From assembly GCF_013337115.1 (NCBI RefSeq), contig NZ_SGWE01000004.1, forward strand, positions 2,239,501-2,303,500: a stretch of 64,000 nt of DNA, in the 5' to 3' direction. A program made the translations under genes and the position numbers. Source of the DNA: Deinococcus sp. JMULE3 (GTDB taxonomy: Bacteria > Deinococcota > Deinococci > Deinococcales > Deinococcaceae). Under the pieces are notes generated by a model. That model made no database searches and had not been told where the DNA came from. It saw only the letters and a program-made list of their open reading frames with translations. Position 1 is the stretch's first letter. Each line of letters begins with the position of its first letter. Below, one piece after another: positions 20,314-30,300 of the stretch.

Positions 20314-20490
20314 GGCCCCTCCTTGAAGTTGCTGGTGTTCTGCGGGTGCTGCTTCCAATCATGCCCTGTGCCGGGTGAGAGGGGCATGCACCCCGCAGCC
20401 TAACGCTCGTTTGGCTGATGCGCAGTCTAGCGGCAATCGTGACGCGGGAACGGTCCCAGGCGCCGGGCGCGGACTGAACTCAGTCCAAGG

Positions 20491-20540
20491 GAAAACGTGT
20501 GCGCCGCCCACCGGGGAAACCGGGGGCGGCGCAGACACGT
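20491..20540 (-). terminator. Terminator of efp
   Basis: On the minus strand ACGTGT and GCGCCGCCC pair with their complements (20495-20509 with 20524-20540), followed by a short T-run (TTTT). Confidence 0.75.
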
Positions 20541-20548
20541 CACGTCAT

Positions 20549-21106
20549 TTACGCGCGGCTGAGGTACTGACCCGTGCGGGTGTCCACCTTCACGTTGGTG
20601 TCCTGCTCGACGAACAGGGGCACCTGCACCACGGCGCCGGTCTCCAGCGTGGCGGGCTTCGTGCCGCCGGACACCGTGTCGCCACGCACGCCGGGGTCGG
20701 TCTGCACGATCTTCAGGATGACCTGGTTGGGCAGCGTGATGCTCAGGGGCTTCTCGCCGTACATGGCGACTTCCACCTCGGTGTTCTCCTTCATGAACTT
20801 CGCCGCGTCGCTGACCAGGGTCTTGCCCAGCGTGATCTGGTCGAAGGTGTCCAGGTCCATGAACACGTAGTCCTCACCGTCGGGGTAGAGGTACTGCATC
20901 TTCTTGCCTTCCACGTAGATGTCCTGCAGTTTCTCGCCGCTGTTGAAGGTGCGGTCCACGATCGAGCCGCTTTCCATGTTGCGGAACTTCGTGACGACCT
21001 TCGCGCCGCCGCGGCCCATCTTCAGGTGCGAGTACTCCAGGCACTCCCAAAGGCCGCCGTCCATCTCCACTTTCGTGCCGTTGCGCAGTTCAGTCACACT
21101 GATCAT
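20549..21106 (-). CDS. efp: Translation elongation factor P
   Basis: 185-residue EF-P, which binds between P and E sites and rescues ribosomes stalled on polyproline. The loop tip that contacts the tRNA is HLKMGRGGAK with Arg32, the residue rhamnosylated by EarP in Pseudomonas and Neisseria, rather than the lysine used with EpmA or the unmodified PGKG loop. Full KOW, OB and OB domains are present. The minus-strand TAGACT at 21181-21186 may be the -10. Several proline-rich proteins in this window (accB, 22448, 37080) would depend on it. Confidence 0.97.
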   Translation of the reverse strand: MISVTELRNGTKVEMDGGLWECLEYSHLKMGRGGAKVVTKFRNMESGSIVDRTFNSGEKLQDIYVEGKKMQYLYPDGEDYVFMDLDTFDQITLGKTLVSDAAKFMKENTEVEVAMYGEKPLSITLPNQVILKIVQTDPGVRGDTVSGGTKPATLETGAVVQVPLFVEQDTNVKVDTRTGQYLSRA

Positions 21107-21205
21107 GTTCTTCTCCTTATCTTCCGTCCGGGGCCATCTCCACACCCGCTGGGTGGGGCGGCCGCGCGGCAACGCCACAGAGTCTAGCAGAGGCCCCCGT
21201 GACCC

Positions 21206-21235
21206 TTCCACCCGCCTATGCGCGTTTGCTATGCT
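21206..21235 (+). promoter_or_regulatory. Promoter of the L25 gene
   Basis: TTCCAC (21206-21211), an 18-bp spacer, TATGCT (21230-21235). A leader of about 90 nt follows, ending with an AAGGAG SD. Confidence 0.5.
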
Positions 21236-21329
21236 GTCACGGTTGCACGCCCGCCCCCCGCCCCGCCCCGAGCGGAACCGCGCGGCGAGAGTGAGGCGGC
21301 GAAGAACGTCCCCGAAGGAGAAAGAGCAC

Positions 21330-22040
21330 ATGGAACTGAACGCCAAACCCCGCAAGAGCCAGGAAAAGCTCGCTGAAGGCCTGATCCCCGCCGTCGCCTA
21401 CAACAAGGAGAAGAACGTCTCCTTCAGCATCGACAAGAAGGCCTTCGACCGCGCCTTCCGCCAGACCAGCACCACCGGTCTGTTCGACATCACCATCGAA
21501 GGCGGCGAGACCTTCCCCGCGCTCGTCAAGACCGTGCAGATGGACAAGCGCAAGCGCACCCCCATCCACGTGGACTTCTACATGGTCACCTACGGTGAAC
21601 CCGTCGAAGTGAACGTCCCCGTGCACACCAAGGGCAAGAGCCAGGGCGAAGTCATGGGCGGCCTGCTGGACATCGTCGTTCACAACCTGAGCGTCATCGC
21701 CCCCGGCCCCCGCCGCATCCCCCAGGAACTCGTCGTGGACGTCGCCAAGCTGAACATCGGTGACCACGTCACCGCCGGTCAGGTCAAGCTGCCCGAAGGC
21801 GTGAAGCTCGCCGGTGACGCCGAGCAGGTCGTCATCAGCGTCCTGCCGCCCCGCCTCAGCGAAGGCGAAGCCGCCGCCGAGCAGCAGGCCGCCCAGGTGG
21901 CCGGTCTGGTCGCCGCTGGCGAGATCAGCGAGGAAGCCGCCGCCGCCATCCTGGAAGGCGACGCCACCGTCGAGGAAGTCAAGGCCGAAGCCGCCGGCGA
22001 GACCGAAGGCGAAGCCACCGAAGAGAAGACCGAAGAGTAA
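21330..22040 (+). CDS. rplY: 50S ribosomal protein L25/CTC family
   Basis: 236 residues, longer than E. coli L25 (94 aa). Residues 1-90 are the 5S rRNA-binding L25 domain, followed by the CTC TL5 beta domain (about 91-180). The acidic Ala/Glu-rich tail (about 185-236) corresponds to the third CTC domain seen in the D. radiodurans ribosome. ATG 21330 follows AAGGAG. The Glu-rich C-terminus ends TEEKTEE. Confidence 0.96.
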   Translation: MELNAKPRKSQEKLAEGLIPAVAYNKEKNVSFSIDKKAFDRAFRQTSTTGLFDITIEGGETFPALVKTVQMDKRKRTPIHVDFYMVTYGEPVEVNVPVHTKGKSQGEVMGGLLDIVVHNLSVIAPGPRRIPQELVVDVAKLNIGDHVTAGQVKLPEGVKLAGDAEQVVISVLPPRLSEGEAAAEQQAAQVAGLVAAGEISEEAAAAILEGDATVEEVKAEAAGETEGEATEEKTEE

Positions 22041-22054
22041 TCCTCTGCACCCGC

Positions 22055-22086
22055 AGCGCCGTCCCTCCCACCGGAGAGGCGGCGCT
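22055..22086 (+). terminator. Terminator after the L25 gene
   Basis: AGCGCCG (22055-22061) pairs with CGGCGCT (22080-22086), 15 nt after the stop codon. Confidence 0.55.
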
Positions 22087-22172
22087 CCTCGTTGACCCCT
22101 GCCGCGGGAACCGCCCCGGTCCGCGTGTAGGAAGATGGCCCCGGGAATAACCTGCGCCGCTGACGATGTCCT

Positions 22173-22415
22173 GTGTCCCAGGCTTCTGCGCGTCCCTTGT
22201 CCCGCCTGATTCAGAGGTCGAGTGGGACCTCCAGGACAACGACAACACGGACCGCAGGAGCGCTGCTGCCCCGGGGGCGCTGCCTCTTTCACGTCTGTCC
22301 GGAGTGTTCCAGGGACCTTGAGGAAGTCACTCTCGGGCTCCTGTGGTGTTGCTCAGAGCATGGCACCGGTATCGCCCTGCGGCTGTATGTGCACCCGAAA
22401 AAACCGCCCCGGTGA
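22173..22415 (+). CDS. Candidate small zinc-ribbon protein
   Basis: Open frame whose C-terminal half reads HVCPECSRDLEEVTLG followed by LLWCCSEHGTGIALRLYVHP. Two Cys pairs and a His resemble a zinc ribbon. The N-terminal half is Ser/Arg/Thr-rich and not gene-like, so the true start may be a later codon (a TTG is in frame). GC at third positions is lower than in neighbours. Its stop lies within the terminator of the opposing gene, which argues against it. It is the only ORF candidate in the 407-bp gap 22041-22447. Confidence 0.35.
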   Translation: MSQASARPLSRLIQRSSGTSRTTTTRTAGALLPRGRCLFHVCPECSRDLEEVTLGLLWCCSEHGTGIALRLYVHPKKPPR

Positions 22416-22424
22416 GGGGCGGCT
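22398..22424 (-). terminator. Intrinsic terminator of the A/P/T-rich secreted protein gene
   Basis: Minus strand: CCGCCCC, loop, GGGGCGG (22404-22410 with 22416-22422), followed by six Ts (A22398-A22403 on the plus strand). A textbook terminator 25 nt past the stop. Confidence 0.85.
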
Positions 22425-22447
22425 TCGTACCTGGAGGGGCGCTGCGC

Positions 22448-23284
22448 TCAGGGTTGGCTGGGCGGAGTGACCGGCGCCGGGGTTACGGGCTCGGTCGGGG
22501 CAGGCTCACCGGGAGCTGGTTCGGTTGGCGCGGGCTCAGTCGGTGCGGCGTCTGCCGGAGCAGGTTCAGCCGGGGCCGCCTCCGCTGGGGCCTCGCTGGG
22601 CGCCGTGTCTGCCGGTGCTGCGTCGGTGGCAGGCGCAGTATCGGGTGCGGGCGTCTCAGCGGAGGGGGTGGCCAGGGCGCTTTCGCTCTCAGGCAGGCGG
22701 GCCAGCGCGACGACCGTCAGGCCCATGCTGCTCCTCTGCGTCAACTGGAACTGCTGGTCATCCTTCGTCAGGGTCAATGTGGTGACGCCCGCCGCGTCGG
22801 CCGTAGGGGCCGCACCCCCGGCGGCCTGGTAGCCCTCGGCGACCAGGGCCTGCGCGGTGCGGGCCAGGGCGTCCTCGGCGTCGCCACGGTAGATCAGCGC
22901 CTCGCCCAGCACGGTCGGGACGGTCTTCAGCACCTCCTCGCCGTCCAGTTTGGGCACGGTGACGCTGCCCGCGGCCGGCAGGCTGCTGGGTAGGACGTCA
23001 CCAGCCGGGGCGTCGGCCGGAGCCGTCTCGGTCGGCGCTGCGGGGGCGGGCGTGGCGTCCGTCGGGGCCGTCTCGGCGGGGGCCGCGTCGGTGGGAGCCG
23101 TTTCAGGCGGCGTGGTCGGCGCGGGGGCCGCAGGCGCGGTCTCAGTGGTGACGGGCGCCGGAGCGGACGGCATGACCGGATCGGCGGTCTGGGCCAGCGC
23201 CGCAGGAGCAGCCAGCAGGCTCAGCGTGAGCAGACCCAGCAGGGGGCGGCGCAGGGAGGGACGGGGGGCATTCTCTTGACGCAT
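22448..23284 (-). CDS. Secreted A/P/T-rich protein, 278 aa
   Basis: Sec signal peptide (LRRPLLGLLTLSLLAAPAALA, cleavage near residue 31). Two low-complexity Ala/Pro/Thr/Glu blocks (about 36-95 and 205-278) flank a compact central domain (about 100-200) containing VPKLDGEEVLKTVPTVLGEA and TTLTLTKDDQQFQLTQRSSM. The domain was not recognised. The tails look like flexible cell-wall or periplasmic linkers of PTEPAP-type repeats. The preceding 305 bp (23285-23589) should hold its promoter, and a strong terminator follows the gene. Confidence 0.8.
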   Translation of the reverse strand: MRQENAPRPSLRRPLLGLLTLSLLAAPAALAQTADPVMPSAPAPVTTETAPAAPAPTTPPETAPTDAAPAETAPTDATPAPAAPTETAPADAPAGDVLPSSLPAAGSVTVPKLDGEEVLKTVPTVLGEALIYRGDAEDALARTAQALVAEGYQAAGGAAPTADAAGVTTLTLTKDDQQFQLTQRSSMGLTVVALARLPESESALATPSAETPAPDTAPATDAAPADTAPSEAPAEAAPAEPAPADAAPTEPAPTEPAPGEPAPTEPVTPAPVTPPSQP

Positions 23285-23589
23285 GGAGCACCTCTTTCAG
23301 GGTCGCGCGGCCTCTGTGGGCCGGGCGGGGAGAAGTGAACGACCGCTCTGGGCTGTTCCTGATCCCCACCTTGCGGGGCGAAGCTGCGCGTTCCCTGGGG
23401 ACACGCTCAAAGGCGCGCCAGTCCTCCACTCAGGCGCGTCGCACGCGGCGTTCATGCGATTCAGGGGCAAGTCACCGCCCCCTCACCCCGCGGGTCAGCC
23501 CGGTCCCCCACGGTGGGGGAGCAGTGACCCGCCGGTAGCAGACCCGCGCCCAGCCGGGCATGAGACTGCCCTCTCACGCAGCGCGGCGT
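23285..23589. other. 305-bp gap without a supported gene
   Basis: Contains the upstream region of the secreted A/P/T-rich gene and the hairpin TCCCCCA (23504-23510) / TGGGGGA (23514-23520), a possible terminator for the opposite direction. No ORF or known repeat family was supported. Confidence 0.5.
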
Positions 23590-24693
23590 TCAGGACGGCA
23601 TCTGCGGACCCACCGTGAGGGCTGCCGGTCCGGAACCGCGCAGGCAGATGGCCCGCTCGGCCTGCGGGCGGCGGCTGCACGCGCGGGCCTCCTCGATGAA
23701 GGTGGGCAGGTGTCCGCCCACCCGCGCCAGGAGGGCCTGGAAGTCCGGGACCATAGTCGCGTAGGCCGCCACGGCGCCCAGCGTCGCGTTGTTCACGCCG
23801 CGCGCGAAGAAGGCGTCGTAGCCCGCGTACCCGCCCCAGGACGCCTTCAGCGTCGCGTACCGGGCGTTCATGTCCGCCAGGATCGCGCCCTTGCGCTCGC
23901 GGCGGTCAGCTTCCGTCAGGCCGGACGTGGCGTACAGCGCCTCCAGCCGCGCGCGGGTGTCCAGCAGCAGCGCCTCGAACCCCGACTGCCGCTCCTGGGC
24001 CAGCCGGTCCTGTTCGCGCAGTTCGGGCGTGCCGTGCGCGTCCAGCCAGCGGCGCATGCCCTCTTCTTCCACCGCCGTGGCGTACGACTCGTTGAACACC
24101 GTGTCGCCCGCCACGTACAGGCTCGGGTGGGACAGTTCGTGGATGATCGTGCGGATCAGCGTCGCGTCCGGGTAGGTCAGCATGGTGGACAGCAGGGGGT
24201 CACGCAGGTACCCCAGTGTGGAGTACGCGCTGACGCCGCCCACGTTCACGTCCCGGCCCTCCGCGCGCCGCGCCTGCGCGTCCGCCTGTGCCGCTGCCTC
24301 GCTGAAGTACCCCCGGTACCCCACGCAGCCCGCCACCGGGAAGCACGACGTGTCCAGCGTCACGCTGAACTCCGGCGCGGAAAACACGTTCCACACCACG
24401 AACGGCCGCCCCACGTCCACGTACTTCAGGAAAGACCCGTGGTCCGGCAGGCCCAGCCCACCCGTCGCCTCGGGCGCGACCGCGAAGGCCCGCACGTCCG
24501 ACGCCAGTTGCAGGCGACGCCGCACGCCCGCCGGGGTGCCCGGATCGGCCAGCACGTCCGCCAGGGGCCGCGCGCGGCGCAGCAGGTCCAGCTGCCCGCC
24601 CGCCGCCTGTGTCAGGTACCGCACGTCCGCGCACCCGCTCAGCAGCGCCCCGCCCGCCAACAGCGCCGCCGCCACCCACATCCTGCGTCTCAT
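23590..24693 (-). CDS. Putative aminopeptidase lipoprotein (PF10023-like)
   Basis: 367 residues. The N-terminal lipobox is GGALLSGC (Cys about 21). The zinc-peptidase signature HELSHPSLYVAGDTVFNESY supplies HExxH-like ligands (HELSH) with a downstream glutamate in FNESYATAVEEEG. The layout matches the predicted aminopeptidase family COG4324, whose members are membrane-anchored and poorly characterised. TAGACT lies 7 nt before ATG 24693, so the gene is probably leaderless. It would act on the outer face of the cytoplasmic membrane. Confidence 0.85.
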   Translation of the reverse strand: MRRRMWVAAALLAGGALLSGCADVRYLTQAAGGQLDLLRRARPLADVLADPGTPAGVRRRLQLASDVRAFAVAPEATGGLGLPDHGSFLKYVDVGRPFVVWNVFSAPEFSVTLDTSCFPVAGCVGYRGYFSEAAAQADAQARRAEGRDVNVGGVSAYSTLGYLRDPLLSTMLTYPDATLIRTIIHELSHPSLYVAGDTVFNESYATAVEEEGMRRWLDAHGTPELREQDRLAQERQSGFEALLLDTRARLEALYATSGLTEADRRERKGAILADMNARYATLKASWGGYAGYDAFFARGVNNATLGAVAAYATMVPDFQALLARVGGHLPTFIEEARACSRRPQAERAICLRGSGPAALTVGPQMPS

Positions 24694-24732
24694 GACGGGC
24701 AGTCTAGCCGGGGCGGCGGAACCCGGGCAGGA

Positions 24733-25656
24733 TCAGGGCAGCGTGTTCCCGGCCGCGATCAGCAGCCCGTACCATTCCTCGCGGGTCAGGGTGACGTCCG
24801 CCGCGCGCAGGCAGTCCACCAGCCGCTCCGGGGTGGTCGTGCCCGTCACGGGCTGCATCCGCGCCGGGTGACGCAGCAGCCACGCCATGGCGATCGTCGT
24901 GCTGCTCACGCCGTACTTCGCGGCCAGTTCGTCCAGTTTCGCGTTCAGCGCGGGGAACTTCGCGTGCCCGATGAACACCCCCTCGAAGAACCCGAACTGG
25001 AACGGCGACCACGGCTGCACCGTGATGTCATGCAGGCGGCAGTAATCCAGCACGCCCCCGTCACGGTCCACCGCCGACGCGTTTTCCATGTTCACGTTCA
25101 GGCCACTGGTGATCATCGTGGCGTTCGTGATGCTCAGCTGCAGCTGGTTCGCCACCAGCGGCTGCCGCACGAATTTGCGCAGCAGCTCGATCTGACGGGG
25201 GTGCTGGTTCGACACGCCGAAGTGCCGCACCTTGCCCTCCTGCTCCAGCTGGTCGAACGCGGCGGCAACCTCCTCGGGTTCCACCAGCGCGTCCGGGCGG
25301 TGCAGCAGCAGCACGTCCAGGTACTCGGTCCGCAGCCGCTTCAGGATGCCGTCCACCGACGCCAGGATGTGCTCGCGGGAGAAATCGAAGGTCTGGATGT
25401 CCGGGCGGATGCCGCACTTGGACTGCAGGATCAGGCCCTCACGGACGCTGGAGCTCATGCCGACCGCGTCCGCGAAGACCTCCTCGCTGCGCCCCGCGCC
25501 GTAGATGTCGGCGTGATCGAAGAAGTTCGCGCCGTGCTCCAGCGCCGTCCCGATCAGGTGCGACGCCGCCCCCCGCTCCATACCGTCGATGCGCATGCAG
25601 CCCACCGCGACCACCGGCACCATCAGGTCACTTCCGCCCAGCTTCTGAGTTCGCAT
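24733..25656 (-). CDS. Aldo/keto reductase
   Basis: 307-residue (beta/alpha)8 oxidoreductase of the AKR superfamily, YdhF-like. The catalytic tetrad is visible: Asp in FDHADIYG with its Tyr, Lys in LQSKCG, and His in LLLHRPD. The NADPH-binding region near the C-terminus is TGTTTPERL. The substrate is unknown. TAGCAT lies 6 nt before ATG 25656 (leaderless). It is divergent from the pyridoxamine oxidase-fold gene, the two -10 boxes lying in a 130-bp spacer. Confidence 0.93.
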   Translation of the reverse strand: MRTQKLGGSDLMVPVVAVGCMRIDGMERGAASHLIGTALEHGANFFDHADIYGAGRSEEVFADAVGMSSSVREGLILQSKCGIRPDIQTFDFSREHILASVDGILKRLRTEYLDVLLLHRPDALVEPEEVAAAFDQLEQEGKVRHFGVSNQHPRQIELLRKFVRQPLVANQLQLSITNATMITSGLNVNMENASAVDRDGGVLDYCRLHDITVQPWSPFQFGFFEGVFIGHAKFPALNAKLDELAAKYGVSSTTIAMAWLLRHPARMQPVTGTTTPERLVDCLRAADVTLTREEWYGLLIAAGNTLP

Positions 25657-25786
25657 GCCCCCATGCTAACTGAAAGGATTCAGACGCCGCGGAGGACGCG
25701 ACCCTGAAGCTCCGCTCAGCACACCCCCAGCCTCCCATGAACCCCACGTCATCCCCCGCGCCCGGCGTCGCCCGTACGCTCGGAGT

Positions 25787-26203
25787 ATGCCCGGCACCCT
25801 GAAAGACCTCGCGCGACTCATGCGCGGCCTCGACCTCTGCCTCCTGACCACCACCACCGCGTACGGCCACCTCGGCTCGCGCCCCATGAGCAACAACGGC
25901 GAGGTCGACTACGACGGCACCAGCCACTTCTTCACCTGGGCGGACAGCCGCGCCGCGCAGGACATTGCGAAGAACAAGAACGTCCAGCTGGGCTTCCAGT
26001 CCGGCAAGCCCTTCCTGTTCATCGCCGTGCAGGGCGACGCGACCCTCACCACCCACCGCCCCACCATGGCCCCCCACTGGCAGGACCAGCTGACCCAGTG
26101 GTTCAAAGACGGCCTGGACACCCCCGGCCTGACCATGATCACCGTCAAGGCCCGCCGCGTGAACTGGTGGGGCGAGGAAGAAGGCGAACTGGAGCTCGGC
26201 TGA
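25787..26203 (+). CDS. Pyridoxamine 5'-phosphate oxidase-fold (general stress protein 26-like)
   Basis: 138-residue FMN-binding split-barrel protein. It shows the N-terminal helix LKDLARLMRGLDLCLLTTT, the GSRPMSNNGEVD strand and SHFFTWADSRAAQDIAKNKNV typical of GSP26 proteins. Members bind FMN or F420 and act in stress or redox metabolism; the exact reaction is unknown. TACGCT lies 6 nt before ATG 25787, so the transcript is probably leaderless. The gene ends next to the convergent ATP-grasp gene. Confidence 0.9.
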   Translation: MPGTLKDLARLMRGLDLCLLTTTTAYGHLGSRPMSNNGEVDYDGTSHFFTWADSRAAQDIAKNKNVQLGFQSGKPFLFIAVQGDATLTTHRPTMAPHWQDQLTQWFKDGLDTPGLTMITVKARRVNWWGEEEGELELG

Positions 26204-27004
26204 TCAGCCCGCCCCGTCCGCCCACCCCTCCGCGTCCGCCCACACCGTCATGAACTGCGCGGGCGTCCAGCCCACCAGATCCGACACCTGCCCGTCCCCG
26301 ACCTCCACCACGCGCAGCGCGCCATCGGCACGCCGGGCGACGTCCACCGAGAAGAACGGCGACGCGATCCGCCCGGCCACGTCCCGCACCAGATCCGGCA
26401 CGTCGGAACCGTCCGCGCTGAACGCCCGCCCCGCGCGCACGAAAAACCGCACCTCCGACGCCGGGTCCAACTCCTCCACGCGGCGCACGCACACCCCGCC
26501 CTCGATCTGCCCCCGGAAGTGCGCCATGCGCTCCAGCAGCTCCGCGATCTGATCAGGCCGCGTGATGCGGCTGCCCGCGCCGGTCTTCAGGGACTTCACG
26601 AAGTCCTTCACGAAAAACCCGTCCCAGCCCAGCGCCGCCAGCGCCTCCGGCAGGTCGTCCAGCTCCGTGAAGCACACCGTCTCCGGGGTCACGTCCGCCA
26701 GCAGCGGCGCCCAGCGCGGCAGGTGATGCGCCGCCAGATACGCCTCCGGCGACGTCAGTACCCGCGCGCCCGCCCCCTCCACCGCGCCCACGAACGCCCG
26801 GTACCCCACCCCGTCCAGCATCCAGCCCCGGTACAGCACCGTCTCACCCGGCATCAGCGCCGGGCGAAACACCCGATCCCCCTCGAACGCAAAGGTGGAC
26901 ACGCCCCACCCATGCGCCGCGAACGCCGCCGCCTGATCCGCGAACGCCCCGTCCGGCTGCCGTACCTGAAAGTAATCCGCCGGGAACACCACTCGCATCG
27001 CCAT
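26204..27004 (-). CDS. ATP-grasp domain protein (R2K clade 3-like)
   Basis: 266 residues. The C-terminal half matches the compact R2K type of ATP-grasp: FFVKDFVKSLKTGAG (nucleotide-binding lysines), VCVRRVEELDPASEVRFFV, and the terminal acidic metal site VVEVGDGQVSDL. These enzymes ligate carboxylates to amines, some in protein modification. The substrate here is unknown. TACACT lies 7 nt before ATG 27004 (leaderless). Its last codon abuts the stop of the convergent gene. Confidence 0.8.
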   Translation of the reverse strand: MAMRVVFPADYFQVRQPDGAFADQAAAFAAHGWGVSTFAFEGDRVFRPALMPGETVLYRGWMLDGVGYRAFVGAVEGAGARVLTSPEAYLAAHHLPRWAPLLADVTPETVCFTELDDLPEALAALGWDGFFVKDFVKSLKTGAGSRITRPDQIAELLERMAHFRGQIEGGVCVRRVEELDPASEVRFFVRAGRAFSADGSDVPDLVRDVAGRIASPFFSVDVARRADGALRVVEVGDGQVSDLVGWTPAQFMTVWADAEGWADGAG

Positions 27005-27327
27005 GCCCGGCAGTGTAGACCCCCACTGCAGCCCCCAGATGCCGCATCCGGACGCCCCCCACCATGCACCCCAGGTCAGTCCACGGCCGCGCAGGACACC
27101 ACATACCCCCGACCCCCCACCCCTGAACGGGGGCAGCCGTTCGACACCACGAAAAAGCTCACAGATCGCTCACTCTTGAACTATGCTTCATCAAGCAACA
27201 CGACAACACGACATCACCCACGACGCCACCCCCCGCGTTGCATGGGAACGCCATGACCTCTGCCCTGTAATCCGGTCACCTCGGGCAAAGCGAGCGAGCG
27301 GTGAGACCGACCCAGAGGAGGACACGC
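27005..27327 (+). other. Upstream region of the Ig-repeat lipoprotein gene
   Basis: 323 bp without a gene. TATGCT at 27182-27187 is the best -10 candidate; the -35 is weak. A leader of about 130 nt rich in CACGACA-type sequence leads to a GAGGAGG SD. No repeat family is present. Confidence 0.4.
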
Positions 27328-30300
27328 ATGAACGTCCGACACTCCCTGGTCAACCTGATCGCCCTACTCGCCCTGGCCGGATGCAGTCAGGCCCCCACAC
27401 CCGGCGCCACCCCCGCCGCCACCAAGAGCCCGACGCTCAAAGCGCAGGACACCGTCACCGTCACGCAGGGCACGAACGACGTGATCGCCGCTGGAGACTT
27501 CATCACCAAAGTGCCCGGTCAGACCGGGCAGCCCAGCGTGTACCTCGTTGCGAAGACTGGAGGCGGCGATCCCAATCCCGGCTGCAATGCCAACGGTCAG
27601 GCGAACAAGGCCACCTTCACGTTGACGTCCGACAAGCCATCGACCATTCCGAACCCGACTGGAACGTATCAGACCGTTGGATGCGGCCCTTCGGCATCCG
27701 TTGTCATCCCTTACACCGTTGCAGCAAACGCCGTACCAGGCACCATAGTTGAATTAACAATCAATGCTGCCACGCCGCAGGGGACCAACACGGCGGCGAC
27801 GTTCAAAGTGAAAGTCATCGCGCCTGCGCCGAGTGACAACACGCCACCCAGTATCACTGAACAGATCAGTGGCACGCCTGGCCTCGGCGGATGGTACGTC
27901 AGCCCTGTCACGGTGCAGTGGAACGTCAGCGACTCGGAAAGCGCCATCAGCACGACCGAATGCGCCTCGACCACGGTCTCTGACGATGGCAGCACGACCG
28001 TCACCTGTACGGCCACGAGCGCAGGCGGGCCCGCCTCCAAAACCGTCACCATCAAAAAGGACGCCACTGCCCCGACCGTCACCCCTGACAACGTGACGAC
28101 TGGCGTCTGGCGCAACACCCCTCTGTCGCAGGAATTCACGGCCAGTGACGCGACGTCCGGACTGCTCGCGGACCAGCCGGGCGTGCTGGATGGCAAATTC
28201 ACCCTGACGGCCAGCGCGGATTCCGTGGTGGGTGCGCCGACTGTCGTGACGGGCTCGGTGAAGGACAATGCGGGGAACTCGACGACCCGCAGCGTGAGTG
28301 CGCTGATCGACACGCACAAGCCCACGATCACCGCCGCGACGTTCGACGTGAACGGGAATGCCCTCACCGCGACTGCGGATGGGTGGTTCCGGCAGCCGGT
28401 GGTGGTGAAGTTCACGTGCGTGGACCCGCAGCTGAACGGTGCGGATCAGTCCGGCGTGGCGGGGGCGTGCCCGGCGGACGTGACGGTGAATGAAACCGGC
28501 AGTGCCGGGGAGACAGTCGCGCGGACGATCTCGGACGTGGCGGGAAACGCCAGTGATCCGGTGAGCCTGACCGTGAAGGTGGACACGACCGCGCCGACGA
28601 TCACGGCAACGGCGGATCACAGCGGTTGGTTCAACGGGAACGTGACCGTGAACTTCACGTGCACGGAGAACGGGTCCGGACTGGTCGGGGGTTGTCCCGC
28701 GCCGGTCGTGGTGAGTGCCGAGGGGACGACCCCGGTGAGTGCCAGCGTGACGGACCGGGCGGGCAATTCGGCCACGAGCAACGTGGTGAACGTGCAGATC
28801 GACAAGACCGCCCCGGTTGCCAGCGTGCAGGCCACGACGGCACCGGTCAACGGCTGGTACCGCACGGACGTGGCGTTCGCCGTGACCGGCACCGACGCCG
28901 GGGGCAGTGGCGTGGCGTCCTGCACGACCCCTGCGACCCTGACGACGGACGCCACCGGGTACCGGGCGCAGGGCACCTGCACGGACCACGCCGGGAACGT
29001 CAGTGAGGTCGCGCAGAGCGTGCCCGTGAACCGCGACACGGTCGCGCCGACCCTGACCGTGACCCCGGACGGCACGCCCAGCGCCTTCGGCTGGTACCGC
29101 ACGGACGTGACCTTCACCGTGGCGGGGAATGACGAGCGCAGCGGCGTGAGCAGCTGCACGCAGCCCGCCACGCTGAGTACCGAGCAGGCCGGGTATCAGG
29201 CGAAGGCCACCTGCACGGACAACGCGGGGAACACGAGTGCCGAGGTCAGCAGCGTCGCCGTGAACCTGGACAAGACCGCGCCGACCTTCACGCGAGTCGT
29301 GACGCCCGGCCCGAACGCGGACGGCTGGAACAACACGGACGTGACCCTGGACTACACCTGCGCGGACACCCTGTCCGGCCTGGACGGCGCGTGCCCGGCG
29401 GATTCGACCCTGACGGCCTCGGCGGACGTCGCGGCGCTGACGGTGGCCGATCAGGCAGGGAACACCGCGTCCCTGGCGGCCCTGAGCGTGAAGATCGACA
29501 AGGTCAAACCGACGATCACCGCAGTGCCGGACCGCGCCGCGAACAGCGCCGGGTGGTACGCCGCGCCCGTCACGGTGTCCTTCGCCTGCACGGATGACCT
29601 GTCCGGCGTGAAGACCTGCACCGCGCCCAGCACGGTCGGGCAGACCGACGCGGACGGTCAGACCGTCACCGGCACGGCCAGCGACAAGGCCGGGAACACC
29701 GAGACGACCAGCCTGACCGTCAAGGTGGACGCTACCGCGCCGACCATCAGCGCCGCCACCTTCGACGTCAACGGGAACCCCATCAGTGCCAACGCGAATG
29801 GCTGGTTCAAGCAGACCGTGATCGTGAAGTTCACCTGCGCCGACGCCCTGTCCGGCGTGAGCACCTGCCCCGCCCCCGTCACCGTGGGTGAAACGGCCCT
29901 CGGCGGACAGACCGTCACGGGCAGCGCCAGCGATCAGGCCGGGAACAGCGCCAGCACCGGCCTGAACGTGAAAGTCGATCTGACCGCGCCCACCGCGACC
30001 ATCACGCCCACGCCCGCCACGCCGAACGGTCTGAACGGCTGGTACACCACCCAGAGCGTCACGTTCGCCACGAGCGGCACCGACAACCTGACCGCCGTGA
30101 CCTGCACGCCCATCCCCGCGATCACCGCCAGCACGCCTGGGACGACCGTGCAGACCACGTGCACCGATCTGGCGGGGAACACGGCGACGGCCAGCCTGCC
30201 CGTGAAGTTTGACCGGGACGCCCCCACCCTGACGCTGCCCGGCGCGATCACCGCGACCGCCACCGGCAACAGTCAGGCCAGCGTGCCCTTCACCGTCAGC

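Noticed and set aside
23560..25707. 715-codon plus-strand open frame opposite the peptidase and aldo/keto reductase genes
   Set aside because: The opposing genes have clear catalytic motifs and leaderless promoters; this frame is Arg/His/Gln-rich shadow sequence.
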